A stretch of 64,000 nucleotides of DNA. Source: Microtetraspora niveoalba (lineage in GTDB: Bacteria; Actinomycetota; Actinomycetes; Streptosporangiales; Streptosporangiaceae). The notes under the pieces were generated by a model. That model saw nothing but the letters and a program-made list of their open reading frames with translations, did no database searches and was not told where the DNA came from. The position numbers and the translations under genes are program-made. The stretch covers positions 165,963 to 229,962 of the forward strand of contig NZ_BBYM01000009.1 in the NCBI RefSeq assembly GCF_001570405.1. Reading direction: 5' to 3'. Below, piece by piece: positions 26,162 through 35,515 of the stretch (position 1 is its first letter; every line of letters begins with the position of its first letter).

Positions 26162-28753
26162 TCAGGCCGCCGGGGACGTGACCTCCGGGCGGGTCAGCGC
26201 GGTGTGGAGGCGTCGGCACTCCTTACCCAGACGGCTGGTGCGGTGCCGCGCGGCCGCCTCGGCGACCGCCGGGATCTCGCCCCGCGCCCCGCACCACTCC
26301 GCGACGTCGGCGGCCAGGGCGACCGCCTCGGTCTGCGGGGGCAACGCCCGCTCACCGGGAGCGGGAAGGAACATCGGCAACACGTGGCACAACACCTCCC
26401 ACACCTCGCGGTGGGCTCCCCGCAGGGCGGCGTGCCGCAGGCCGGAGATCAGGCGGCTCGGATCGCACGGGGTCCGGACCAGGAGCAGGGCCGCCTGCCT
26501 GCCGAGCGCCGCCCCGGACGGCTCCCCGCGCGCCGCGATCGTCAGCAGCGCGGCGGCCCCCTCGGACGGGTCCTTCCCGAGGAGGAAGCGGCCGAGCAGC
26601 AGGGCCGTCCCGTCTCCCACCGGCCCCTCCGCACGGGCGATGAGGCCGAGGTGACGCGGATACACCGCCGAGCTCGACGGCGAGCCGAGGAAGGGGGCCA
26701 GGAACAGCGCGGCCACCTCACGATGCGAGGGGAACATCGCTGGCCACCAGCCCACGTACGCGTCCCGGTCGACCGGCCCCGGCTGGCGCGGCCCTCGGAG
26801 CAGCTCGTCGATCAGCGGGAACCCGGTCGGCCCGGCCAGGATTTGGGGGACCGGGCGGACGTTCGCGCCGGACTCCGTCCAGAGCACCTCGGTCACCGGG
26901 TCGGGCAGACCGCCCCCGGCCGCCCAGCGCGCCACGGCCCGGCCCGCCTCGGAGGTCAGCAGCCCGGCACGGCCGGCGACCGCCGGATCGATCACGCGCG
27001 GCAGCCGGAGCAGCGCCTGCTGCAGGTCGGCGGCGAGCGGTTCCACGCCCGCCGCCTCGCAGATCTCGATCCTGGCGACCAGCTCGGCGGGATCGAGGTG
27101 ACCGGTCTCGCTCGTCGGAGTGGCGAGCAGCACCGGGGGCAGGGCGTCCGCCTTCAGCGCGGCGTACACCTCGGCGAGACGGCGCAGCAGGAACAGATGC
27201 GGCGGGAAGACGTGACTCGGGTGGGGCAGCCGGTCCTCGTCGCCCGGTTCCGATCCCGGTGTGATCAGCTCCCGGACCATGGCGACCACCCACAGCACGG
27301 GCGAGCGCCAGTGCTCGGTCCGGTAGAGGTCGGGGATGCCGCCGCCCAGCCGCAATCCCAGCTCCATGCGCAGCGCGGCGCGGTCCTCCCGGGCCATCCG
27401 GACGAAGCCGGCCAGCCAGCGCTCGCCCGTCCGCCAGTCGTCGGCGCGGCGGATCAGCGGGATCAGCTCGTACGGCGCGGCCGGGGTCTCCGGGAACGGC
27501 TCCGCCGCCGTGACCGGGGGCAGCGGGGGCGGCACGAACACGTGCCGTTCCCGGGCCGGTGCGGCTTCGCCGCCGAAGACGCCGGCGAACCGCGCGCCGA
27601 GGTCTGGGGGCAGCGCGGCGGTGACCTCCGAGAGGCCCTCGCGCTCCTCCTCCGGCAAGGCCGCGGCGTGCTTGAGCGCGATCCGCGCCGCGCGCTCCCG
27701 TACGGCGGACGACTCGTGGGTGAGGGCCAGGCGCAGCGCGGGGGCGAAGCGGCCGCCCGGGTGCCGGCGCAGGGACTCGTCCAGCCAGGACAGACCCGTC
27801 CGGACGAGGGTGGTCTCGGCGCGGAACAGCAGGCCCTCCAGCGCCTCGGCGACGTCGTCCGGATCCAGCGGCAGGTGCCGAACCTGCCCGAGGGCCAGCG
27901 CGGCGACCGGCCCGGGCGCGGAGGGGAGCAGCCGTAGGTGGTCGCGGGCCCGCGGCGCGCTCTCCTCGGCGGCCGGCGCCAGCGTCTCGTGCAGCCGGAC
28001 GAAGAACCGCAGGTCGGCGCCGGACCCGCCGCGCAGGAACCGGCCGACGCAGCCGTCGAGCAACGTCTCGCGCCGCACCCGGCCCTCGGCGGTGAGCAGG
28101 GGAAGCGCCGAGAGCCAGAACGAGTCGTCGCGCAGGGCCCGGCCCACCCCCTCGGCCTCGAACAGGCGGGGGAGCAGCGGGTCGAGCAGCGGGTCCGCGC
28201 GCAGGGCGCGGAGCCGGTCGCCGCCCGTCCGCTCGGTCACCCAGGCCAGAACGAGCGCGTCGTTCCCCGGCGGCGGCGTCCCGGTCCGCCGGAGCAGTTC
28301 CAGAGCGAGCGGCGCGACCGGCTCGGCCCCGGTGCGCAGCTTTCCCACCAGCCGCGCGCACAGGTCGGCCTGCCAGGACGCGGGGCGGTGGCCGAGCGCC
28401 CGGACGAGCGGCCCGAGGTCGGCGGTCGCCCAGCGGCCGAACCCGGTGGTCGGCCAGCCCGTGGTCAGGTCCCGGCGGTTGAGCCAGGCGGCCACCGCGG
28501 CGGGGCCGCCGATCGTGGCGGCCCCCGCGATGCGCAACATCTCGCCCCAGTGGGACCAGCGCCTCTGCCGCCCGGTCCCTCCGTGCCAGTCGCGCCGACC
28601 GGCCTCGGCGCCCGCCCGCAGCACCGGGATCGCGCCGGGCAGCTCTCGCGCGATCTCCCGGCGCCCGGCGTCGTCGAGGGCGGCGAGCCGAGTGACGAGC
28701 GGCATGGGGGCACTCGCCGTGATCAGCTCGTGGATCTCGGCCCAGAGGGTCAC
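26162..28753 (-). CDS. DUF6493 family protein, copy 2
   Basis: 863 aa from GTG at 28753, which overlaps the SWIM stop (GTGA). A longer reading upstream lies inside the SWIM gene and is rejected. Paralogue of the 864-aa protein at 11476-14070 over its whole length. Helical, repeat-like, no catalytic motif recognised. Translational coupling to the SWIM zinc-finger gene supports a two-protein complex. The function of this pair is unknown. Confidence 0.85.
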   Translation of the reverse strand: MTLWAEIHELITASAPMPLVTRLAALDDAGRREIARELPGAIPVLRAGAEAGRRDWHGGTGRQRRWSHWGEMLRIAGAATIGGPAAVAAWLNRRDLTTGWPTTGFGRWATADLGPLVRALGHRPASWQADLCARLVGKLRTGAEPVAPLALELLRRTGTPPPGNDALVLAWVTERTGGDRLRALRADPLLDPLLPRLFEAEGVGRALRDDSFWLSALPLLTAEGRVRRETLLDGCVGRFLRGGSGADLRFFVRLHETLAPAAEESAPRARDHLRLLPSAPGPVAALALGQVRHLPLDPDDVAEALEGLLFRAETTLVRTGLSWLDESLRRHPGGRFAPALRLALTHESSAVRERAARIALKHAAALPEEEREGLSEVTAALPPDLGARFAGVFGGEAAPARERHVFVPPPLPPVTAAEPFPETPAAPYELIPLIRRADDWRTGERWLAGFVRMAREDRAALRMELGLRLGGGIPDLYRTEHWRSPVLWVVAMVRELITPGSEPGDEDRLPHPSHVFPPHLFLLRRLAEVYAALKADALPPVLLATPTSETGHLDPAELVARIEICEAAGVEPLAADLQQALLRLPRVIDPAVAGRAGLLTSEAGRAVARWAAGGGLPDPVTEVLWTESGANVRPVPQILAGPTGFPLIDELLRGPRQPGPVDRDAYVGWWPAMFPSHREVAALFLAPFLGSPSSSAVYPRHLGLIARAEGPVGDGTALLLGRFLLGKDPSEGAAALLTIAARGEPSGAALGRQAALLLVRTPCDPSRLISGLRHAALRGAHREVWEVLCHVLPMFLPAPGERALPPQTEAVALAADVAEWCGARGEIPAVAEAAARHRTSRLGKECRRLHTALTRPEVTSPAA

Positions 28754-30129
28754 GCCGGCGCTCCGAGGTCCACGTCCAGGTCGGCGACGTTGCGGGCGGC
28801 CACGATCCGGGCGGCGAGGACGTGCTTGCACGGGCCGCGCGAGCCCCGGTGGTCGTACCACCAGTCGCAGGTGCAGGAGTCCTCACCGAGCCGCACCTGG
28901 CGGACGCTCCCGTTCGAGGTCACCTCGGCGGTGTCCCCGGTCACCCGTACGGCGCCGGCCTCGACGAGGGCGCGGGCGGAGATCAGGCGGGGGTTGAGCG
29001 CGCGCACGTGATCGCGGTCGTAGGGCAGCTCGCGGTGGAAGTGGGCGGCCTCGGCCAGGTCGTAGCCCACTCGCCCGGCGACGCCGAGCTGGGTGAGGGC
29101 GGCCCTGACACGGGCGGGCGGGAGGCCGGACCGCTCGGCGAGCAGCCCGAGCTCGACGATTGGCTCGAAGTTGAGCAGCATGCCGATCACGTCGGCGTCC
29201 CCGGCCGCCTCGTCGGTCGCCAGGTCGGTGAGCACGGCGCCCTCTCCCGAGAAACCGCGCCACGTCTCCGGCGAGATCGCCAGGGTGTAGCGCATGCCGG
29301 GCAGCTCCAGCTCCCAGGCGCTCGGCGCCACCGGGGTGCCGCCCCAGGTGGAACCGGCCGTCGTGGCCGGGCCGTACGCCCGCAGGGACCGGGCGAAACG
29401 CAGCAGCGGCAACATCGTGGCGAGCCGGTGCGGGCCGGTCACGCAGACGGCGCCGGGCGCGGGCGCGGAGGTGAGCCGCAGCTCGCGCCCCGCCGGGACC
29501 GCCCAGACCGTGGTGTTCGCCTTCTTGGGCAGGCCGCGCAGGAACCGTACGGCGTGCGGGCCGGCCAGTTCGGCGCGCAGATCGAACCCCGAGGCGATGA
29601 CCTGCACCTCGGCGAAGCCGCGCAGCCAGCGCTCGGGCAGCGGCACCTTCTTCTCCACCACGGCGCCGTCGAGCGTGGTGACGGTCAGCTCGTCGTGGCC
29701 GACGCCGAGGTGCAGCGGGTCGCGGGCGCCCACCCGGGCCAGCGCCTCGCGCAGCGGCAGGTTGACGTCCACGTTGGTCGTGCCCCGGTCGACCACCTCG
29801 CCGTCGAGGGCGGGGCCGAGCATGTCGAGCCGCGCGTAGACGCCCCCGCACGCGGAGAACGACTCGAACCTGAGCCGGTCCCCGTCGCACGTCACCACCG
29901 GGTCGCGGGTCCAGCCGGGACGCGGCTGGTGATAGCGGGTCAGCGCCACGTCGGCGACGGCGAGCAGCCCGGCCGCCGCCGGGGCCGCCTGGGTGATCAG
30001 GCCGCTGAAGAACCGGGGGTGCTCGAGCAGCCCCCGCGTGGTGCGCCCACCGGACGTCGAAAACCCCAGGTGGCCCTCGCTGAGCGTGGAGGGACCGGCG
30101 TAGGAATACGCCTGCACGGCATTCGTCAT
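28750..30129 (-). CDS. SWIM zinc-finger protein
   Basis: 459 aa from ATG at 30129. The C-terminus carries the SWIM motif CxC-xn-CxH as CTCDWWYDHRGSRGPCKH, a zinc site used for DNA or protein binding. The preceding 400 residues hold beta-rich and winged-helix-like parts (SGLPPARVRAALTQLGVAGRVGYD). It is followed without gap by DUF6493 copy 2 and is divergent from recQ with 82 nt between starts, so a shared promoter region links this pair to a DNA helicase. Confidence 0.9.
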   Translation of the reverse strand: MTNAVQAYSYAGPSTLSEGHLGFSTSGGRTTRGLLEHPRFFSGLITQAAPAAAGLLAVADVALTRYHQPRPGWTRDPVVTCDGDRLRFESFSACGGVYARLDMLGPALDGEVVDRGTTNVDVNLPLREALARVGARDPLHLGVGHDELTVTTLDGAVVEKKVPLPERWLRGFAEVQVIASGFDLRAELAGPHAVRFLRGLPKKANTTVWAVPAGRELRLTSAPAPGAVCVTGPHRLATMLPLLRFARSLRAYGPATTAGSTWGGTPVAPSAWELELPGMRYTLAISPETWRGFSGEGAVLTDLATDEAAGDADVIGMLLNFEPIVELGLLAERSGLPPARVRAALTQLGVAGRVGYDLAEAAHFHRELPYDRDHVRALNPRLISARALVEAGAVRVTGDTAEVTSNGSVRQVRLGEDSCTCDWWYDHRGSRGPCKHVLAARIVAARNVADLDVDLGAPA

Positions 30130-30211
30130 GGCGGCGAGATTAGAGATCGCGTACGACAAATCCGGGGGCTGCGGCGTTTCGCCTCGTCGGGCCCGGGCAG
30201 CGGAGCGGGTC

Positions 30212-31966
30212 GTGACCGACACGGCCGAGCGCGTGCGGCGCGCCGCGCGCGACCACCTCGGGCTGTCCGATCTGCGCCCCGGGCAGCTTCCCGCCATGGT
30301 CGCGCTGGCGGACGGCAGGGACACGCTGGCGGTCATGTCGTCCGGCGGCGGCAAATCGGCGATCTACCAGGTGCCGGCCGCGCTCCTGCCCGGCCCGACG
30401 CTGGTGGTGTCGCCGTTGATCGCCCTCCAGCGCGACCAGGTGCGCGCGTTGCGCCGGCACGACGAGGACGCGGTGAGCGTGGACGCGGGCAAGAGCGAGA
30501 CGCAGCGGGCGGAGTCGTTCGAGGCCCTCCAGGAGGGGGAGGCGGAGTTCCTGTTCTGCGCGCCGGAGCAGCTCGCCCGCCCCGAGGTGCTGGACGAGCT
30601 GCGCGAGGCCGGCCCGTCGCTGGTCGTGGTGGACGAGGCGCACTGCGTCTCGGCGTGGGGGCACGACTTCCGGCCCGACTACCTGCGGCTCGGCGCGGTG
30701 ATCGAGGCGCTCGGGCACCCGGTCGTGGCCGCGCTCACCGCGACGGCCGCCCCGCCGGTGCGGGAGGAGATCGTCGAGCGGCTCGGCATGCGCGACCCGG
30801 TGCAGGTGGTGCGCGGGTTCGACCGGCCGAACATCCGGCTGGAGGTCCGCCGGACGATGGACGCCGGGCGCAAGGACGACCAGGCCGTGGAGGCGGCACG
30901 GGAGGCGGGCGGGCCGGGCATCGTCTACGTGGCGACCCGCCGCCGCACCGGCGACCTCGCCGCACGGCTGGCCGGGGAGGGGATGCGCGCGGCCGCCTAC
31001 CACGCGGGGATGCCGCGCCGGGAGCGCGACGAGGTGCAGCGCCGCTTCATGACCGGCGATCTGGACGCGGTGGTGGCGACGAGCGCGTTCGGCATGGGCA
31101 TCGACAAGCCCGACGTGCGGTTCGTGATCCACGCCGACGTGCCGGGCTCGCTCGACGCGTACTACCAGGAGATCGGCCGGGCGGGGCGGGACGGCGAGCC
31201 GGCCGTGGCCGTGCTCTGCTACCGGCCGGAGGACCTCCACCTGCAGAAGTTCTTCACGGGAGGGGTGTCCGACGAGGAGAGCCTGGCCCGAGTGGCCGCC
31301 GCGGTGGCAGAGGGGGGCGGGGACGGTGTGACCCGTGCCCGGCTGCGCGAGCGGACCGGGTTGTCGCCGCGGCACCTGACGTCGCTGCTCAACCTGCTGG
31401 AGGGGACCGGGGCGCTGCGGGTGGGGACGCGCCGGGCCACCGCGCTGCCGGACGCCCCGCCGCCGGCCGAGGCCGCCGCGCGGGCCCGCGCCGCCGCCGA
31501 GCGCTTCCGGGACGTGGACCGCACCCGCCTGGAGATGACGCGCCGCTACGCGGAGACCGGGGACTGCCTCCGGGTCTTCCTGCTGGCCTACTTCGGGGAG
31601 GAGCGGGCGGAGCCGTGCGGCGACTGCGCCAACTGCCGGGCGGGCGTCGCGGGGGAGGAGGCCGCCCCGGCCGGGGGGCCGTTCCCCGTCCACACCCGCG
31701 TACGGCACGAGCAGTGGGGGTCGGGCGAGGTCATCCGGCGTGAGGAGGACCGGCTGACCGTGCTCTTCGACGAGGCCGGATATCGCGAGCTGGCGCTCGG
31801 CCCGGTGGTCGAGCAGGGGCTGCTGGTTAGGGAGGGCGGCCCCGGGACAGGGGACCCGGGACGGGAGGACTCAGGACGCAAGGACTCAGGGCATAAGGAC
31901 TCAGGACATAAGGACTCAGGACGGGAGGACCCTCACGCGGAGGAGGTGAGCGGTCGTGTTCGCTGA
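30212..31966 (+). CDS. recQ: ATP-dependent DNA helicase RecQ
   Basis: 584 aa from GTG at 30212, six nt after GGAG; a longer frame from 30128 begins on the first codon of the divergent gene and is less likely. Helicase motifs: SSGGGKSAIYQ (I), VVVDEAHCVSAWGHDFRPDY (II), ALTATA (III), SAFGMGIDKPDVRFVIH (V), YQEIGRAGRDG (VI). The RQC zinc site is CLRVFLL...CGDCANC. A C-terminal extension ends in DSGHK repeats. RecQ unwinds DNA 3' to 5' in recombination and fork repair. Divergent from the SWIM/DUF6493 pair, which may also serve nucleic acids. Confidence 0.93.
   Translation: MTDTAERVRRAARDHLGLSDLRPGQLPAMVALADGRDTLAVMSSGGGKSAIYQVPAALLPGPTLVVSPLIALQRDQVRALRRHDEDAVSVDAGKSETQRAESFEALQEGEAEFLFCAPEQLARPEVLDELREAGPSLVVVDEAHCVSAWGHDFRPDYLRLGAVIEALGHPVVAALTATAAPPVREEIVERLGMRDPVQVVRGFDRPNIRLEVRRTMDAGRKDDQAVEAAREAGGPGIVYVATRRRTGDLAARLAGEGMRAAAYHAGMPRRERDEVQRRFMTGDLDAVVATSAFGMGIDKPDVRFVIHADVPGSLDAYYQEIGRAGRDGEPAVAVLCYRPEDLHLQKFFTGGVSDEESLARVAAAVAEGGGDGVTRARLRERTGLSPRHLTSLLNLLEGTGALRVGTRRATALPDAPPPAEAAARARAAAERFRDVDRTRLEMTRRYAETGDCLRVFLLAYFGEERAEPCGDCANCRAGVAGEEAAPAGGPFPVHTRVRHEQWGSGEVIRREEDRLTVLFDEAGYRELALGPVVEQGLLVREGGPGTGDPGREDSGRKDSGHKDSGHKDSGREDPHAEEVSGRVR
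31850..31935. repeat. 15-bp tandem repeat at recQ 3' end
   Basis: Four units related to AAGGACTCAGGACAT, in frame, encode DSGHK/DSGRK/DSGRE pentapeptides near the RecQ C-terminus. Confidence 0.85.
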
Positions 31967-33257
31967 CCGGCGCGACGCCGGGATCCGCCTGGGCGAGCGG
32001 CTCAGGGACCGGCTCGGCGGCGCCGACGCGGTCGTCGTGGGGCTGCCCCGGGGCGGCGTCGTGGTCGCGTACGAGGTGGCCAGGGCGCTGGGCGCCCCGC
32101 TCGACGTGATCGTGGTGCGCAAGCTCGGCGTGCCGTACCAGCCGGAGCTGGGCTTCGGGGCCGTCGGGGAGGGCGACGTGCGCGTCCTGAACCCCGACAT
32201 CGTACGGCTGGCCGGTGTGACGAAGGAGCAGATGGCGCGGGTGGAGCAGGCCGAACGCGAGGAGCTGACCCGCCGCGCCGACCGGTTCCGAGGGGGCAGG
32301 CCCCGGGTCGGGCTGGCCGGGCGCACGGTGGTCGTGGTGGACGACGGCGTGGCCACCGGCGGGACGGCGCGGGCGGCGTGCCGGGTGGCCCGCGCCCAGG
32401 GCGCGCGACGGGTCGTGCTGGCGGTGCCGGTCGGCGCGCCGGACACCGTCGCCGGGCTGCGGGACGACGCCGACGAGGTGGTGTGCCTCCAGTCGCCGCG
32501 CGATCTGTACGCGATCGGGGCCTGGTACTCCGACTTCCCGCAGACGAGCGACGAGCAGGTGGTGGAGCTGCTGCACCGGGCCGTGCAGCCTCCGGGGTTC
32601 AGCGGCGAGGTCGAGGTGGACGCCGGGGGCGTCCCGCTGGCGGGTCGGCTGACCGTGCCGGAGGGGGCGCGGGGCGTCGTCGTGTTCGTGCACGGCAGCG
32701 GCAGCGGACGGCACAGCCCGCGCAACCGCTACGTGGCGGCGGCGCTCAACCGGGAGGGCCTCGGCACGCTGCTGTTCGACCTGCTCACCTCCGACGAGGA
32801 GATCGACCGGGCGAACGTGTTCGACATCCGGCTGCTGGCCGAACGGCTGGTCGCGGTGACCGGCTGGCTGCGGGACCGCCCGGAGGCCGAGGGCCTTCCT
32901 CTGGGCTACTTCGGGGCGAGCACGGGCGCCGCCGCCGCCCTGTGGGCGGCGGCGGAACCGGACGGCGACGTCGCGGCGATCGTGTCCCGCGGCGGGCGGC
33001 CGGACCTCGCCGGGGAGCGGCTGTCGGCCGTGCGGGCGGCGACGCTCCTCATCGTCGGGGGCGACGACCACGTGGTGCTCAGCCTCAACCAGGCCGCGCA
33101 GCAGCGGCTGCGCTGCGAGAACGTGCTACGGATCGTGCCGGGCGCGACCCACCTGTTCGAGGAGCCGGGCGCCCTGGAGGCGGTGGCCGAGCTGGCCGGC
33201 GCCTGGTTCGCCGAGCACTTCACCCAGCACTTCGCCGGGCACGTCACGCGTGGCTGA
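31956..33257 (+). CDS. Phosphoribosyltransferase-alpha/beta hydrolase fusion
   Basis: 433 aa, GTG start overlapping the recQ stop by 11 nt, so expressed with it. Residues 1-215 are a type I phosphoribosyltransferase (VVGLPRGGVVVAYEVA; PRPP loop VVVVDDGVATGGTARAA). Residues 216-433 are a dienelactone-hydrolase-like alpha/beta hydrolase: oxyanion loop VFVHGSGSG, nucleophile in FGASTGAAA, His in ATHLFEEP. The same fusion exists in Mycobacterium tuberculosis (dormancy-regulon protein Rv0571c), where the role is not settled. Substrates unknown. Confidence 0.88.
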   Translation: MFADRRDAGIRLGERLRDRLGGADAVVVGLPRGGVVVAYEVARALGAPLDVIVVRKLGVPYQPELGFGAVGEGDVRVLNPDIVRLAGVTKEQMARVEQAEREELTRRADRFRGGRPRVGLAGRTVVVVDDGVATGGTARAACRVARAQGARRVVLAVPVGAPDTVAGLRDDADEVVCLQSPRDLYAIGAWYSDFPQTSDEQVVELLHRAVQPPGFSGEVEVDAGGVPLAGRLTVPEGARGVVVFVHGSGSGRHSPRNRYVAAALNREGLGTLLFDLLTSDEEIDRANVFDIRLLAERLVAVTGWLRDRPEAEGLPLGYFGASTGAAAALWAAAEPDGDVAAIVSRGGRPDLAGERLSAVRAATLLIVGGDDHVVLSLNQAAQQRLRCENVLRIVPGATHLFEEPGALEAVAELAGAWFAEHFTQHFAGHVTRG

Positions 33258-33264
33258 TCGGGCG

Positions 33265-34455
33265 TCAGGCGGCCACGGGGGCGCGCATCAGCTCGGCGCG
33301 GTAGCGCACGACGGCGGTCGGCAGGCCGATCAGCACGACGCCGACGAGCGCGCCGCCGTCGTGGTAGCCGACGACGACCTCACCGTCGAGGTCGCCTTCG
33401 AGGACCCGGATGTCGCCCGCGCCGAGCGCCGGGGCGCCGAACGACTGGATCCGCAGGTCGTACTGGTCGCTCCAGAAGGTGGGCAGCGGCGCGAACGGCG
33501 TCTCGTCGCACGCGCACAGGCCGAGGTCGGACAGCAGCGTCACGGCGGCCCGCTTGGCCGTGTCGGTCGGGATGCTCCAGTGCTCGACCCGCCGCGCCAC
33601 GCCGTCGTAGCGCGGGTTGGGGAAGCGGGCCACGTCGCCCACCGCCACCACGCCGGCCCGCCCCTCGACGCGCAGCGCGTTGTCGCACAGGACGCCGTCG
33701 GACAGGTCGAGGTCGTTGCCGCCCAGCCACTCGGTGTTGGAGGCGGAGCCGACCGCCTCGACGACGACGTCGGCGTCGAGGCGGGTGCCGTCGGACAGTT
33801 CGGCCCCGGTGATCCGGTCCTCGCCGAGGAAGGCCGCGACGGTGCGGCCCAGCAGGAACCGCACGCCCCGCTCCTCGTGCCGGCGCTGGAGCGCGGCCCC
33901 GAGGTCGTCCCCGAGGGGGCGGCGCATCGGCACCGCCTCGGGCGCGACCACGGTCACGTCGGCGCCGAGGAGCCGCGCCGTCGCGGCGACCTCGCAGCCG
34001 ATGAACCCGGCCCCGATCACCAGGACCCGGGCGTCCGGGCCCAGCTCGCCGCGCAGCGCGCGGGCGTCCTCGAGGGTGCGCACCACGTGCCTGCCCCGGG
34101 CGGGGCCGGGCGTGGGCAGCCGCCGCGGCCGCATCCCGGTCGCGACCACCAGGCCGTCGTAGGCCAGCTCGGCGCCGTCGGCCAGCCGTACGGCTCCCGC
34201 GCTCAGGTCGGCGGAGGCGATCGGGACGCCGAGCCGCCAGGTCACGTCCGCGACGGCCGGGCGCAGCCGGAACGCGACCGCCTCATGGGTCACCTCGGAG
34301 GCGAGGGCCTCCTTGGAGAGCGGCGGCCGGTTGTACGGCATGTGGGTCTCGTCGCCGACGGCGACGATTTCTCCCATGAATCCGGAGGCGCGCAGCCGCT
34401 CGGCCGCGCGCAGGCCGCCCATCGAAGCGCCCGCGATCAGGATGCGCCGGGTCAT
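33265..34455 (-). CDS. FAD-dependent ferredoxin reductase
   Basis: 396 aa, ATG start five nt after the ferredoxin stop. Two Rossmann motifs, FAD ILIAGASMGGLRAAERL (Ser where a third Gly is usual) and NAD(P)H VLVIGAGFIGCEVAATARLL, plus FAD-contacting VVAVGDVARFPN. Member of the pyridine nucleotide-disulphide class used as reductase for P450 and Rieske systems. It should pass electrons from NAD(P)H to the adjacent 3Fe-4S ferredoxin and on to the P450 at 43464-44711, which shares the same operator. Last gene of the five-gene operon. Confidence 0.9.
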   Translation of the reverse strand: MTRRILIAGASMGGLRAAERLRASGFMGEIVAVGDETHMPYNRPPLSKEALASEVTHEAVAFRLRPAVADVTWRLGVPIASADLSAGAVRLADGAELAYDGLVVATGMRPRRLPTPGPARGRHVVRTLEDARALRGELGPDARVLVIGAGFIGCEVAATARLLGADVTVVAPEAVPMRRPLGDDLGAALQRRHEERGVRFLLGRTVAAFLGEDRITGAELSDGTRLDADVVVEAVGSASNTEWLGGNDLDLSDGVLCDNALRVEGRAGVVAVGDVARFPNPRYDGVARRVEHWSIPTDTAKRAAVTLLSDLGLCACDETPFAPLPTFWSDQYDLRIQSFGAPALGAGDIRVLEGDLDGEVVVGYHDGGALVGVVLIGLPTAVVRYRAELMRAPVAA

Positions 34456-34460
34456 CGTGC

Positions 34461-34649
34461 TCAGCCCTCGATCGTGATGGCCTGGAGCGGGCAGACGTCG
34501 GCGGCCTCCTCGACGGCGTCGCGCAGCGACTCGTCGGGCTCGGCCTCGTAGACGAGCCGGCCGTTCTCGTTGATCTGGAAGACCTCGGGGGCGGAGAAGA
34601 CGCACTGCCCGTGGTCCTTGCAGACGTCCATGTCGACGATGACCTTCAT
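34461..34649 (-). CDS. 3Fe-4S ferredoxin, P450 type
   Basis: 62 aa, ATG start. Cys10, Cys16 and Cys53-Pro54 give the C-x5-C-xn-CP pattern of P450-associated 3Fe-4S ferredoxins: position 13, the usual fourth ligand, is His (CKDHGQC). Acidic overall, as expected for an electron shuttle. Lies between the FAH-family gene (20 nt upstream) and the reductase gene. No P450 lies in this operon; the partner is most likely the P450 11 kb away in the same regulon. Confidence 0.93.
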   Translation of the reverse strand: MKVIVDMDVCKDHGQCVFSAPEVFQINENGRLVYEAEPDESLRDAVEEAADVCPLQAITIEG

Positions 34650-34669
34650 GGTGAGACTCCTTGTGATGG

Positions 34670-35515
34670 TTAACGCTTCGGGGCGCGGATGCCCCGGAAC
34701 TCCCAGTCGCCGCCGAAGGTGGTCGAGATGACCTCCTCCGACTCGGTCGGCTGGGCGCCGCAGTCCTCGCGGATCGGGGCGGGCCCCTGGACGATGTGGT
34801 TGCGCAGCGTGCCGAGGCCCTCGACCTCGACGTCGACCACGTCGCCCGGCTGGACCGGCCGCGAGTTGGCCGGGGTGCCCGACAGCAGCACGTCGCCGGG
34901 GTAGAGCGTGATCGTGCGGGCGATGTCGGCGACGAGGTAGTGCATGTCCCACTCCATCTCGTCGGTGGAGCCGTCCTGCGCGACCTCGCCGTTCACGTAC
35001 GTGCGCAGCCGCTTGCCGCGGAAGTCCCAGTCGGTGACGAGGCCGGGGCCGAGCGGGCAGAGCGTGTCGGAGCCCTTGACCCGCAGCATCGAGCCGGCGT
35101 CGGTGTCGCGGAAGTCGTGCAGGCCGTAGTCGTTGCCCACGGTGTAGCCGGCGATGTAGTCCCCGGCCTCCTGCGGCGAGATGTTGCGCGCGGTGCGGCC
35201 GATGACGATCGCCACCTCGCCCTCGTAGTTGAGGTACTTGCACCGCTCGGGGCGGACGATCGCGCCCTTGTGCCCGTTCAGCGCCGAGGTCGGCTTGTGG
35301 AAGTACGTCGGCGCCGGGGGCAGCGAGGTCATGAACTCCTCGACCCGGCTGCGGTGGTTCAGGTGCACGGCGATGATCTTGCTGGGCACGCTCGGCGGCA
35401 GGTGGACGGCGTCCTCGACGCCCACCACGCGGCCGTCGGCGCTGACCAGCTCGTCACCCTCGCGGCGCACCTGGGTGGCGGCGCCGTCCAGGAGGATCCT
35501 GCGGTACTCGGGCAT
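34670..35515 (-). CDS. Fumarylacetoacetate hydrolase family enzyme
   Basis: 281 aa, ATG overlapping the preceding stop by one nt (TGATG). FAH fold with metal ligands in NYEGEVAIVIGR and the following GYTVGNDYGLHDFRDTD; substrate loop KGSDTLCPLGP; LLSGTPANSRPVQPGDVVDVEVEGLG. Closest in layout to HpaG-type decarboxylase/isomerases and related hydratases of the homoprotocatechuate meta-cleavage path. Following the extradiol dioxygenase and semialdehyde dehydrogenase in operon order, it would process the ring-cleavage product after oxidation. Cytoplasmic. Confidence 0.88.
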   Translation of the reverse strand: MPEYRRILLDGAATQVRREGDELVSADGRVVGVEDAVHLPPSVPSKIIAVHLNHRSRVEEFMTSLPPAPTYFHKPTSALNGHKGAIVRPERCKYLNYEGEVAIVIGRTARNISPQEAGDYIAGYTVGNDYGLHDFRDTDAGSMLRVKGSDTLCPLGPGLVTDWDFRGKRLRTYVNGEVAQDGSTDEMEWDMHYLVADIARTITLYPGDVLLSGTPANSRPVQPGDVVDVEVEGLGTLRNHIVQGPAPIREDCGAQPTESEEVISTTFGGDWEFRGIRAPKR

